From Rhyzopertha dominica (lineage: Eukaryota > Arthropoda > Insecta > Coleoptera > Bostrichidae), in assembly GCA_025024175.1 (NCBI GenBank), contig QCXZ01000045.1:1614649-1678648 (forward strand): a stretch of DNA of 64,000 nucleotides, read 5' to 3'. This document shows positions 35,312-47,770 of the stretch, one piece after another. Each line of letters opens with the position of its first letter. The first letter of the stretch is position 1. A program made the translations under genes and the position numbers. The notes beneath the pieces were generated by a model. The model made no database searches and was not told the DNA's origin. It saw only the letters and a program-made list of their open reading frames with translations.

Positions 35312-36477
35312 AAAACAACATTTAGGTTATAGTGCCTTGAAAATANGGTAGAGTTTGCTTGCGTACCTTTTATCTAAAACAAATGATAGTAACAGATGAA
35401 TGACACATTAATGANACATCCTGTATAGTGTNTCTAAAGTCTCTTCACGCAACTTATAATTGCATANGCATAGGCTAAAATGTATGTATTTTATCAACAT
35501 TCAACACGAAAATTTTATAAAGCAAGGAAGGTCATGTTATACTACATTTGGAAGACGCCGTTTTTAAGTACATGCTTGCATTTAAAAAACTTAAATTTAA
35601 TAATCCATTCGAAAGGTACGAACGTTGCAATCTGAAAAAGCTTTTTAGTCACATTCGCAACAAATGAAGGGATCGTGTGATATACACAATTCTCAGACTT
35701 ATTTTGATCATAACACTTGAAGTGATGCATGCACTAATTTGTCCATCGACAATATTAGTTGTCCATGTCAGTTATACTGATTATTTTTTTTAGTTTTGGT
35801 GTTGTTTTCTTGTTACCCCTGTAATCACTACATTGCTATTCTTCTTTATGTTACGTTTATATAATAAAAGTAGCTTTCAACCAAATGTTGCATAATTCTT
35901 CTTGTTATTTACATGTTTTAGGTTGGTAGACTGTGGTGCGATTTTGGACATTGAGTTATCCGTATCACTTTTTGTCTACAGAAGGGGCTTGAAGTAGATA
36001 CCTACCTTACTGACAGGTTTTGTTTCTGTCTTTAAATTAGTGTGACACCTGCAACCGTGGAGGGAGTACTACGGTTTCAGTGATCTCAAGGGCGAAGTAT
36101 AATACATTATACATACATCTGACAGTTCTCTTATCCTTAAATTTAGGTTTGATTGGTTTGGCTTCCTTTCCCATCTCTCGCCCCTATTTTGTACACCCGG
36201 TCCAAATTGAAATGGAACAAGCAGTTAGGGTCTTACCGACACTTTTCTTTAAATTAAAATCTGTATCTTTAGAGGCGTTTGAAGCAAAAATCAGCTGCAG
36301 CACCGTCTAGCGATAAGGAGAAGTCGTTAAGAACTACTCGTTGCAAAATGATTTTTGCTGACTACAAGATTAATATCATGTAAATTTTAAGAAAGTAATA
36401 ATTATACTAGTCATTGGAAGTGCAAATTAAATTGACCCGTTATTAAATAAATAAATTTCTCAATTATGTGTTATTTG

Positions 36478-36900
36478 TACATGTTTTGGCAATAACTTCA
36501 AAACGAGAAAAGCTATCAACTTCAGGCTTTCACCAGAATTTTTCTAAAATAACAGCTTACAAAGCAAAAAGAAAAAGTATATCATCCTTTTCAGTTTTTC
36601 TTCAGAAATCAAGGAGAAAATTCCTTTTTTGGCTTTGTGTATTTTGGTAATAACGAAAAACTAAAAAACGATAAAAACTATTAATCTTAGGTTTTTATCA
36701 GTTTTTCTTACATAATAACCTACAAAATAAAGTGAATCATGTTCAATTTTTCAGAATTCAAGGAGAAAATTTCTTCCTTTATTTTGGCATGTGTCATCTC
36801 AGGTTTTCACTGCTCTATTTCTTGTATAATAGCAAACAAAACGAAGTGAAAAATTTGAGGAATGTTGACAGTGTTTTACAGGTATTTAGAGAAACCAATT
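36478..36900. repeat. Degenerate tandem repeat, about three units
   Basis: Units of roughly 130-165 bp share, in order, a caataac/gtaataac start, a caggttttcac-like block, a tacaaag/tacaaaat block and caaggagaaaatt. Starts near 36488, 36647 and 36790. No coding meaning seen. Confidence 0.5.
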
Positions 36901-37611
36901 TTGGAAAAATTAAACTGCCTCTAAAATGAATTCTAGTTCGTTAATTTTGGTCGATATAGCATTTAGAAATTTCAAGGTTCTTTTGCTTGGCAGTGTGTTG
37001 TTACTATGGCAACCAAAAAAAATATTGAAACAAAACTTATGTAATTAAACAGATATTTAACAAATTCTATTTTTCACCTAAATTTCATCGGCAAACTTTT
37101 TATTTATTTGTGCTTCTTTGTAATGTGATTGCAAAGTATCGAAAACAGATGTAAATAATGAACCTACAATGTGTTGGGTGTTCAATGCATTGTGAAGTTG
37201 CTAGAACCACTGTTAGGTATGATTATAATGTTTGTTAATCCTGAAAGCAGTGTAGTCCAGATTGACATAATATAAGTATGCTAAACAACGTCACACGACT
37301 ACGCAACTGCAAAAGGCTATTGTATGCAGGAATTTTTCTTTTTTGAAAATAATGTTAACATTTGACATGCATTAAAGGCCGCATTCATGTGCTCTTTGCA
37401 CTATTTTCAAAAATTGTGAAAATGCCCAATAACATCCATAACATTAAATATTCTTATTACTTTCTTCAGAAAGCATGCTTTTGTTCTCATGTGACTACTT
37501 CAACTGCCTCTATTGTAGTGATTCTTCCAATTTGTAGCTTTAGAAATATCTTTACAGCTCAAATCTGTTCTGGCTAAATACATTTGTATTGATAGTAGAT
37601 ATCAATGCTTA

Positions 37612-37984
37612 TACAGGGTTTCTATAAATGATTCATGCATCCAGGGCGCTTGTAGAAATTATCGATTCAATCAATTTGCCGCCTCTCAGGAAGGTGAACA
37701 CAACTATTGCTTACTTGTCATCTGTCGATTATTGAATTATTTGATATATTTTATTATGAGAAAACGCGTGGGAGTGTGTATTTTCAACATATTCTGTAGT
37801 GTTTTATGGGATAATTAACTTTAAAGTTGAAGAAAGCTCACATTTCGGAGCTGTGGGGCGACCTTCAACCTTCAGTACTATCGCCGTACAGATTGTAGCT
37901 TGGCAGCAGTTACAAAAAGGCGGCACAAAGAATTCAGAAATCAACACTACCAAAGTTGCACAAATCATTTAAAGAAACCCTGTA
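37612..37984. repeat. MITE, 373 bp, second copy of the 3144-3495 family
   Basis: Ends tacagggtttctataaatg and, inverted, catttaaagaaaccctgta, about 18 bp. The interior matches 3144-3495. It inserts 53 bp before the last exon of the CG3556-like gene. Confidence 0.85.
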
Positions 37985-38037
37985 CAGCATGATATCTGTA
38001 TATAATAGTGTCCCTGAATATTTTTTACAATTTTTAG

Positions 38038-38099
38038 GTGTTGATGATCTTCTAATCGAAGAAGGCGACCATTACCTCTTCTGGTACAAGAAACTATAA
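38038..38099 (+). CDS. CG3556: CG3556-like protein, exon 7 and stop
   Basis: Acceptor TTTTTAG ending at 38037. The joined codon gives Gly, then VDDLLIEEGDHYLFWYKKL and TAA at 38097-38099. This is the conserved end of the DUF4430-type domain; GDHYLFWYKKL closes the CG3556-like protein. Phase 1 matches exon 6 across a 7.9-kb transposon-filled intron. Confidence 0.93.
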
Positions 38100-38607
38100 G
38101 TCTGCAGAGTTGTCTCAATGAAGGGGCTACTAAAGTATAGTTACTGATGCGCTTAATTGTACGAGAGTTAACATGTTTTGATTTCTGACGTAGTATTTAT
38201 TCTATGATTAGAACTAACAATTATGGAGTGTCGTTTAGGATGTAATTCATTTCTGGCGTACCTCTATAGATAACATGAACGTTAAATCATAAGACTGTTA
38301 CATGTGAAAACGTGAATTCGCAGAATTTTGATAATCAAGCTTCCTAGTTTGGGAAATTTTCAAGTCGTACTTTATTTTTGGGAGATTTAATTATGAAGTG
38401 TTGGTGTTGCAGCTTTTGTATTCGTATTGGCGGTTACAGAATGGTATATGTATATTTATAAAGAAATAAGCGTTTTGCAAATGACAATACATATAGTTCT
38501 TTTTATAAGTAGCTGTAGGATGTGAATTATGCGGCTGTTGGAAAAGACATGGCAAGAACTTGTTATGAAATTAATTTATTTTTGTTATTACTATTCGGCT
38601 TACATAT

Positions 38608-38613
38608 AATAAA
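38608..38613 (+). terminator. Possible polyadenylation signal of the CG3556-like gene
   Basis: AATAAA about 509 bp after the stop codon, upstream of the next transposon. It is the first canonical hexamer noticed downstream. The 3' UTR between shows nothing else recognisable. Confidence 0.4.
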
Positions 38614-38781
38614 TCTGTGGAATAATAACAAATAACATTTGTTAATTATTTAATAACTCCTCTGCTCCTCCTCGTGATCTGAAAAAACAACATACCCTGA
38701 CAGCATCGAACCATCTCCTCTAGGATTTCCCCTTACAACCCCACCTGCACCCTCTCTTTTTAATAACTCGCTTTTCACATA

Positions 38782-40466
38782 GGGCCAGTTGAAGTTGTTG
38801 CCTAGCAACCCATGAATCCGGTGTTCTGATTGGTTAACACGGATCACATTTGATCCACATTTATGCAACCCCAAGGTTAGTAGATTTTATAGGTTGTCTG
38901 GTAACTAAGGCCAAAATTTTTTAGAGTGGGGGTTGCGCGTCATCGAAGGTGCCAGATGCCAGACGTCAAAAACTGTCAGTGGTCTGATGCTTGGTGGCTT
39001 CTGTTCTTTGTGCTATTTTGCTTGGTAAAGGGCAACAATAACGTTTGCGTCAGAATTTGTATGTTGCAAATATCATTTAGGTAAGTTTTTATCATATTTT
39101 TTGTGAAATGAGAAGTCAAGTTAAAACTATTATTGTAGGTACCTAAATAATAACAGATATGTCTGGTGGAACTATATGTAGTGTGACTGCCTGCAAGAAT
39201 AATTCGAAAAAGGCTAAGGAAAAAAGAAAAAATTTAATGTTTTTTACATTTCGTAAGGATGTTAAAATTCGAAAGCAATGGGTCAGGAAATGTTATCGTA
39301 AAGATAAATGAACTGCTGACAATAAAAAGATATACAGTGTTCATTTTAAGCCATGTGATATTGAGGATGAAATGCGAGCTAGGTTATTGAATTTACAACC
39401 AAGAAAGCTTAAAAAGGATGGTAATAATGTACAAAGTTATACTTTTATAAACTTTATTTGCAGCAATTTCTTTTCACAGCTATTTCTTAAATGGTGCATT
39501 TGTCAGACTTTTTGTGTTTATTTATTTATTACAGTCTAATAAGCAAATAAATCGTACAAAATATTATTGTTTTTTTTTCGATTTTTGATGGATATGCAAC
39601 AGCAGTGAGGCAGAAGTTATAATGCCGATAATGAAATTTACACAACTGCCCAGGGTGTAAAAAAGCAGTAATAGCATACACAAGAAAATTCCTAATGACG
39701 AACCTGATTATAATTTATGTCTTAATCCAAACTAACTGATTATTTATTCTGGTAATGACTATGCAGTATCAATGTTCCTTTCGCCATTATCTTCTCTTAG
39801 TTACATAGTTGTCAATAAGTTACATTAATTAGGAATCGCACACAAACATTTCAAAGTATAATGGCATAGCAAAACAAAAAATGAAAACCTTAACCTTAGG
39901 TAATAGATATAATGCTTACTAATACAGTTTAATTGTTAGTTTGATCATTATTGAAGTTGAAATTGTGGCTTTAACATGTACTTTGAGCCTTTGATTATAT
40001 TTCATAATGGAAACGGAATAATAAACCCAATGCTTCAGCTAATTGAAATAACTTTAAATATTACACTTTTGTGGGCTTATATCCATATATATGCTTTTAT
40101 TTTGTACCCTTCGTCGGATAATGAGGTATTATGTTAAAATTGATGTTTTCTTTATCCATGTTAATAGCTAACCGTAAACGTACATGTAGTTTTCCTATCC
40201 CAGGTATAGATTGCCACATTTTAAATTCATGGAAGTGTTTGTATGAAAATTTGTAAAATACTGCAACATGATTATTATAATAATCTGTAGAATTGCAAGA
40301 ATTTTAGTTACACTTATTATTTGGCATATTTAATAAGGGCTTATCCTATTCTAATGCATAAGAATTTGAACCGGCACCCCTGATGACGCGTTAGGTGCCG
40401 CGTGCTGATTGGTTAGAAGTTACCAGACAACCTATCTATGTCTAGTAACCTTTGTGCAACCGGGCC
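38782..40466 (+). mobile_element. THAP-encoding DNA transposon relic, 1.69 kb, ATA target duplication
   Basis: Ends gggccagttg and caaccgggcc, flanked by ATA on both sides (38779-38781, 40467-40469). At about 39160-39425 the plus strand encodes a THAP zinc-finger domain: CSVTACKNNSKKAK, MFFTFRKDVKIRKQWVRKC, and SVHFKPCDIEDE. The conserved Trp position is a TGA and the third Cys is Tyr, so the domain is dead. The rest of any transposase is missing. A 3-bp target duplication argues against a true P element, which makes 8 bp. A PIF/Harbinger relative with THAP is possible. The first 92 bp resemble the MITE at 3826-3970. Confidence 0.75.
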
Positions 40467-41285
40467 ATAATCTCTAGCTAAAGGTCCATTAGGGTTCATA
40501 ATCTCTTCACTGTTCTTTCCCATACTTTGATAACATTTCTATATCGAAAGCTTGTTTTCTTCATTGCTATTTAGAACTCACATTTTTCACATCCCATAAA
40601 TAATAGTTAACTTAATTACTGTTCAATATATTCACACATTAGTCCTTCCCTCCTCTACTAGTTTTCTCAACTCTGCCATGCATATTTCGACAAGCTTTTT
40701 CCGATTTTATAATTTCCAAAAATTTTCAGTCTGTTCTACTGTTACAAATTTGACTTTTATATCGGTCTCTTCTAACGTAACACATCATTGTTGTTTTGTT
40801 TCCTTCATAATTGTGTAAATCCTGTCTGTTTGGTATATAATTGGGTATTTGCAATGTATTTATATTTTATTAAATTGCATATTAACAGGTAGCATCTAAT
40901 CCACAAAACAGCTGTGGCAGCTTATAAATTCGAAAAAATGGATCGTAAGGTGTATTTTTAATATTTAAAATGTGAATATTTAAAGGAACCGCCAAAACGC
41001 GAACATACTGGCTGTGACGTCAGGTGTCTTGTAAATGCCCGCTTGTTTACATCTGGGGTCAGCGCGTCACTCGTCAGCGTCAGCCCATCAATTTATCAGT
41101 TTGTTGTTTGCGTTCATTTCGTGACAAGCGAATGGGGTATAAGACACTTTTCTGGAAAAATATGTTTTGTGAAGCTAAAGGTATGCTAATGCTAATTCCA
41201 AAATATTTCTTTCGTCTGTGGAGTTTTAATGCCCTAAAAAAAATATTGTAAATTGGCGGGAGACAACGCCCCTTTTTAAACGCGG

Positions 41286-41318
41286 CCAGTACATACGTCA
41301 TCATGACGTATGTACTGG
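41286..41318. repeat. Perfect 15-bp hairpin
   Basis: ccagtacatacgtca, spacer tca, then its exact complement tgacgtatgtactgg. Lies within the nested element 41134-42314. Confidence 0.9.
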
Positions 41319-41600
41319 TCGAACGTTTGACAACAGAGAAAGGCAATCAGCTGACGGACATGCCCGTAACCAATGACAAATGACAGCATGACAGTGAAAG
41401 ACGAAAGTGCACGTGTTTGTGTTTGGTTATGTATAGTACTCGCAGATTTTGCTATTTGTTATTTGATGTTGTGATCAATACGCGATAAGCTGCTCGAATC
41501 AGTCTTTATGCTTCCTGATGATATTTTGCCTACAAACTAAGAAATGGTATTAATACACCCAGTTTTAGACAACTCTAAAGTACCCATTAGTTTAGGTTAT

Positions 41601-41808
41601 TTTTTTTTTTTTATTTGTTAATGGCCCTGCCATCTTAGGGCAATTAGCCAGCTCATTAGGTTTATGTTTATTGGTATTAAATTGTATTACATATTATACA
41701 TTGCATAACATTCACAACATCCACGCCTTACGCGGGATTCGAACCCGCAGCCTACCTGGCCATAGGCAGTCGCGCTTCCGCGCTACCCACTAGACCAGCT
41801 AGGCCGGC
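41601..41808 (-). mobile_element. tRNA-derived SINE, copy 1
   Basis: Minus-strand head gccggcctagctggtctag with a B-box GGTTCGAATCC near 41735, as in RNA polymerase III promoters derived from tRNA. The 3' end has a short tail (gagctggctaattgccct) and poly(A), seen as T-run 41601-41612. Direct repeats agtttaggttat flank it (41589-41600, 41809-41820). Confidence 0.85.
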
Positions 41809-41820
41809 AGTTTAGGTTAT

Positions 41821-42035
41821 TTTTTTTTTTTTTTTAAATTAATTTTTTGGCCCTGCCTATTTGGCAATTAGCCAGCTCATTAGTATTTTTAATATTGTTT
41901 ATTGATAATATACATTTTTACATTATAAACGGACATTCACAACATCCATGCCTTACGCGGGATTCGAACCCGCAGCCTACCTGGCCATAGACAGTCACGC
42001 TTCCGCGCTATCCACTAGACCAGCTAGGCCGGCGC
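41821..42035 (-). mobile_element. tRNA-derived SINE, copy 2
   Basis: Same head, B-box, tail and poly(A) as copy 1, with several differences (for example atccactagac for acccactagac). Flanked by the same 12-bp repeat agtttaggttat (41809-41820, 42036-42047). Confidence 0.85.
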
Positions 42036-42848
42036 AGTTTAGGTTATGTTTACATAAATGATCATGTAAATAAACTTGGCAAGGACATACAATGATGCCA
42101 AGTGTGCAACAGACTGAATACGATTGGCTGGAAAGAAGCGCGAATTCGGCAAGTCATTGAAACCAGGACGAACGGACCCTTCAGATTTGTAATTGTTATA
42201 AACCATTCGTATGTAATTTTTTTAAATAACTGATGGTTGTATTAAGATAGTAGAGCAAAATAGAAACATTGTAAGTGATTGTCTTGTTCAGTTTCAATAG
42301 TTGTCTTATACCCTATTAAAATACGCCAAGAAAAAGTGAAATACTTATGAGTTATGACTTCTGAAGCCATGTTCATTGTTATGGAATTTGTGTACAGCAA
42401 GGAGCGGTTCAACGCGGTGGGGATGAGGAACGTAAAAGCAACGGCATAAGTGAACTTTTTATCAAATTAACGTAGGAGTGATAATTTGATCACAGTGGGT
42501 TGTTGGAAACATACTATTTGTAAACATAAAAAATGTACCCTAAACTTGACATTTGTTTTAGAGGTCAGAATAAATATAAATTACCATTTATTTTCGGGGC
42601 TCTTGAGGCTCGTTTCAGGTCTGGTTAACAGTCGAATATATGGGAATAACGTCGTTCTTTATTATAACATTTCCTTTTATCAACTTAAAACGCATATAAT
42701 TTTTTATATCCTCTTCAAGCTATAACAAAATGGAAACTGAATGGTAAACACTTATAACCCCAAAAAGAATAATAAAACTTACAGTAAGAATTAAGATGAT
42801 CTTCACAACAGAAAAACAAACTTTGCGTATCACGTCTAGGGGCCTTAA

Positions 42849-44828
42849 GAGGGGCGTTTACCTAGAGCGAATCGGGTTGTTTTAAGCACCTACCGTTTTA
42901 CATTTTACCGAGTTATTTGAAACTTTTTCGAAGTAAAATTTCGACATGGCAATGACAAAAGATATAGCTACAACGTAGAGTTCGAGTTTTTTTCTGAATT
43001 TGGTACGGTAATGTAAATATTTGTTGTTATATTTTGCTTAAAATTGCATATTTTTGGCGAGCTATTTCTCGAAAACTAAGGCACATAAACGCAAAATTCG
43101 AACTCCACGTTGTAGCTACATATTTCTTTGTACGCTACCAGAAACATGAGCACGATAAATGAATAAAAACATTCAAAAAATCTAAAACCGCAAACCCTTT
43201 CGCACGAGTCCGTCATGAGAGCGGAATGCGAATGCCCATCCCCACCAGCAGTGGGATTCTGTTTACTCGATCCGATGCGAGTTGGTCGATGGCTATCGTT
43301 TTAGCGATTCTGTAAGTCGCTTCGACTCGAACGCTATCGAGTAGAACTGTCATTTTCAGTCGGGACCTACGATGGTTTCGAGTACGGTACTCGATACAGC
43401 ATTCTCTCTCTGACTGCATCGTGCATCCTTGTCTCACTTATTAGGTGTAGACGTTTGTTGAATGGCAGTACGAATTTGAACTAAAACTCGAAATAATACA
43501 TGCTGGCAGCAGATGTTTTATTACTGTTTATTGTATTTGTTTGGAAATAACCAGCAATGCGATATTTTGTACATTTTGCTTCAGTACTCGGTGCGTTGAG
43601 TATCTTTGTTCACTGTTCAGTTGATATATTTAATTATTTTTTTTTCTACACAAATATGTAAGTAGACATACCTACATACATTATTTTATATTCGAACTTA
43701 AACGATTTAATTAATTTTAAGGGCATTTAAAGCTAAGGAAGCACATTGGGAAATCATCATTGATTTAATTCCGTTGATACTTCTTATTTACTCTTTTGTC
43801 TCATATCAGTGAAAGACCGAACTGACTGAATAAGCTCACGCACAAGTTCTTTATTTAGCCTAAACAGTTCTTTAAAACAAGCATCAGGAAGACCAAAAGG
43901 ATCACTTGTATCCCTTAAAAAAATAATTCTTTGCCTTAATAAATCTCTTCTCATTTGATTTTCTATATCTTCCTGCAGAAACTGATGCATTATGGGAAGC
44001 ATTTTGTCACTTATAAATATAACATTATTAGGCCTATAGTTTTCCATATTTTTAGCAAATTCTTACTTAAATTATACTACAGTAGCAAGCTAGCGAGTAA
44101 TAATATCCTTAGTAGGTAAAGTTATATTTTTCTTAACTGCAACTGTTTCACAAAGTAACTTTGTGTTAAAGACGCAAGCGCGTAGTCTCTGTAACAGGTC
44201 CCACTGTCGAGTTACTCGATATCGAAAACGAAGGCGCTACAGAATCGCATTTCTCTCGCTATCGGATACGGTATCGACTTCGTCTGTCGACTCGACTCGA
44301 AGCGTGTCGAGTAAACAGAATCCGTATGCAGGTCCGTCGCGTTGTATCCACTGAACAGTGAGGCTAAGATACAATCCTGTCGGGAATGATCGAGCGGTAT
44401 ACGATCTATTCCGATATGACTGGATTTCTAAGATAGTAATTACACGGGACAAGTTTAATGTTAAAAGCTCTTTCTTTCACATTAATTTACTGTCTGCCGA
44501 AGCAATGGGGAGGCGGAAGGAAAATTATTATAAAAGTTCCTCCAGAAATCATAGTCGACATGCAGTCAGAATGAAATGTTATATAGTTCATATTTACAGA
44601 AATAAATGGGTTCTTCCATATTTTGAATAACCTGATATAATATCATGGTTACTTTTTTATGCACACCCTACAGTCAGCAATTTTCCGAATATTAGTTTAC
44701 CCGTCTGTTGCTCGTACGATCTTTGCGTGATGTCAACCTATCGGCTACCCTCTTACGTCCCATGTCCCGCTGGTAATATGAGTTGCATAGTTTACATTTC
44801 TGCCCGATCGCTCAAGTAAATGCTCCTC
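42849..44828 (-). mobile_element. PIF/Harbinger-like element with TTAA at both borders
   Basis: Inverted ends GAGGGGCGTTTACC and GTAAATGCTCCTC pair for about 30 bp, including the inner gcgaatcggg / cccgatcgc blocks. TTAA stands at 42845-42848 and 44829-44832; the empty site (one TTAA) is at 61471-61474. It contains the HARBI1-like fragment 43784-44047. A second inner pair of inverted blocks (ggattctgtttactcga at 43254 and its complement near 44310) hints at another nested layer. Confidence 0.75.
43784..44047 (-). pseudogene. HARBI1-like nuclease, N-terminal fragment
   Basis: The minus-strand frame starts MENYRPNNVIFISDK and runs through RRDLLRQRIIFLRDTSDPFG, LPDACFKELFRLNKELVRE to a stop. 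The DP(F)xLPDxxFxxLFRLxKxLVxxL pattern is the N-terminal helical part of PIF/Harbinger nucleases (HARBI1). The DDE catalytic domain is absent downstream, so it is truncated. Confidence 0.8.
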
Positions 44829-45013
44829 TTAAACAACTTTTTCATACGTTGATAATCTCGAGGAACGGTTACAAAAATTTTGTTAACTGTACTGACTGAA
44901 GTACTTTTATAACCATGTACAAAACAATACTTGTTTTGTTTTCCATACATAATAGATGCTTGTAAAACTACATAAATCACTTTTTGGTGCGACCTCTTAC
45001 ACCGTCCTTTCAA
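44829..45013 (-). pseudogene. Degraded THAP-like domain, cut by the Harbinger insertion
   Basis: The minus strand reads KYCFVHGYKSTSVSTVNKIF then VTVPRDYQRMKKLFK, where the frame runs into the Harbinger end. It resembles the start of THAP domains (CxxPGCxSTS...FVxVPRD), with the second Cys changed to Tyr. The 60665-61928 copy has the same segment with different damage. Confidence 0.65.
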
Positions 45014-45280
45014 TAAACACCATACAAAAGCTTTTCCAATATAAGAATGATACTACACCATTACACACCACGCTCCTCGGTAATGTTTACATGACACTTG
45101 ACGTCACGAGTTGAATAACCTTGGATAGAAGCGTTTTGGCGGCGACTCCTAAGATTCGAATTTCAGACCTGAAATCTCTACCTACAAATATTTTTTTTGT
45201 TTTTTTAACATGGCGTACGATATATATGCACTTCAAATTTCATTTTACGTAATTTTCAAAAAAAGTGATAATACCCAATT

Positions 45281-46663
45281 TCTAGACAGACTGCATGTTC
45301 TTTCATCCTTCTTGTAGATTGGCACTGATATTACCTCAATCTACTATAAGCACTTTTTTATTTCCCCAAATGTTTTGTTTAGACACCATTTCCCGTGTAA
45401 TCCAATTTTCTCCAGCATTCTGTTGCTGTTTATTTGCATTTTCAGATATTCTAAAGGTTTCTGCTCTTCCCAGTCTTCTCTATTCTCCACTTCAGTTGCA
45501 TGTCTGGCCTGTACAGTGTGAATTTAGCACTTTGTTGAAATGAGCCTTCTGTCTATTTGTTGTTCTTAGTTATAAATATGCCTTCTTCGCTGCTGCAGAA
45601 AGCTTACTCAATTAATCCCTTTTCTTGGTTTTACATATATCCTGACAAAAGCCCATGATTTCTCTGTTAAGTAATTTTATTTTCCTTTTATATTCTGCTT
45701 TTTATTTCATCCTCTGCATATTTACTTGTTATGCTACTCTTTGTCTATCGAGTGGCACATTAACGTAAGTGCTTACATATATGTCCAAAGTCTACTCTAG
45801 TTAAAGTTGGTTTTGGTCCAAATCATTAAATTACCCATAATAATAATAACAGATAACGATAATTAATTATATTATAATAATTACTGCAGCACCTTACAAC
45901 GGGTCAGGTCAGGTGGAGTAGTTTCAGAGCTAAACAGAAAACATGTAGTGACCCCCTGGCTGAATTCAAAAGACCAGCCACAAGGAAAGGCAATTTCTAC
46001 CAAAAGGCACTAACTGTAGAGAACGTGAAGCACTTCTGCAATGGCATAAATACCACATGTACATTTATATTGATATAAAAATATCTAAATAAGCTTATAC
46101 ATTACTATTACGTATACTGGGAAACTAAATAACAGTAGGTACCTGGTTTAATGCAACATTTAAAAAAGATCTGAATACAAACATTTGTGTATTCGTTTTT
46201 GAATATAACGAATACGAATATTGGTTTTATTTATATCAAATATTATTCCAAACAATTGTGAAAGGATATTCCCTCTACTGTATTCACATAACGAATATAT
46301 TCGATACGAATAGACAACACCTACTAGTTAGAACGTTTGACTTCCAACAAAATTTGCCACTCCCAGTTCCATCCAGTGGTGTAGTATTTTATGAAATACA
46401 ACTCTGGATGTATAATTTTTGCATACATTTTGGTATATCTATGATGAAACCGTCGGCAAAATGAAGTCTCAAGCATCATTCTTGACTGTTAGAAAAATCA
46501 TATTTCGGCCCATGTTACAGATATCTATTTATTTTCAGGCAACTGCTCATCTCAGCATAAAAACTAAAGAAAGAAAGAAATCAAACTTTATTTGTATATA
46601 ACATAACATAAACATACATTTCTACATAAACATTATCATAATATTACACATGTATAAGAAAAG
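45281..46663. other. Intergenic stretch without recognisable features
   Basis: No gene, RNA or complete repeat seen. Open frames are short and unrelated to known motifs. Confidence 0.5.
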
Positions 46664-46926
46664 AAGTCGCCCAAGATTATTTGAGGACAGATGAAATGGT
46701 TGCTGACATTCTGACTAAGAACTTGGGAAATGTTAAGCATGCTCATTTTACGAAGGGGTTAGGCTTAAGATCTTTTTGATAAGTGGGGGTGTTGGAAATA
46801 ATATCAAAATCTCTGTAAGCCAACGCCATCTATGTTCTGACTTGNAATACATAAAGTCTTTTTGCTGATGCTCATGNCATGCGGTCGTTTTATTTTTCAC
46901 CTGCGGNAANACCACGTTTTCTAACA
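46664..46926 (+). mobile_element. Ty1/copia retrotransposon: end of pol, polypurine tract and 3' LTR
   Basis: Reads QDYLRTDEMVADILTKNLG then KHAHFTKGLGLRSF and a stop, the typical copia RNase H end. The purine tract aagtgggggtg follows and the LTR starts TGTTGGAAAT at 46790, ending CTAACA at 46926 (137 bp; imperfect TGTTGGAA/TTCTAACA inverted ends). Four N bases lie in or beside this LTR. The element is 5'-truncated. A second LTR copy is at 47016-47152. Confidence 0.85.
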
Positions 46927-46928
46927 NA

Positions 46929-47770
<842 letters not shown>

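Larger units (their letters stand above)
41134..42314. mobile_element. Nested TIR element with GGGGTATAAGACA ends
   Basis: Ends ggggtataagaca and tgtcttataccct. The empty site gaattaaaa survives at 60932-60940; comparison implies a 2-bp AT duplication. It contains two SINEs (41601-42035) and a perfect hairpin (41286-41318). No protein is recognised, so the superfamily is unknown. Confidence 0.75.
40839..45280 (-). mobile_element. THAP-type TIR element carrying two nested insertions
   Basis: Ends AATTGGGTATT and AATACCCAATT. A second copy at 60665-61928 is continuous where this one is split at 41133/42315 and 42848/44829. Removing the insertions leaves about 1275 bp against 1264 bp in the other copy. 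The right arm encodes a degraded THAP-like segment on the minus strand (44829-45013). No complete transposase remains. Confidence 0.85.

Noticed and set aside
41700..41815. A genuine tRNA gene
   Set aside because: The A/B-box region belongs to a SINE: it has a non-tRNA tail, poly(A) and target duplications, and it occurs twice.
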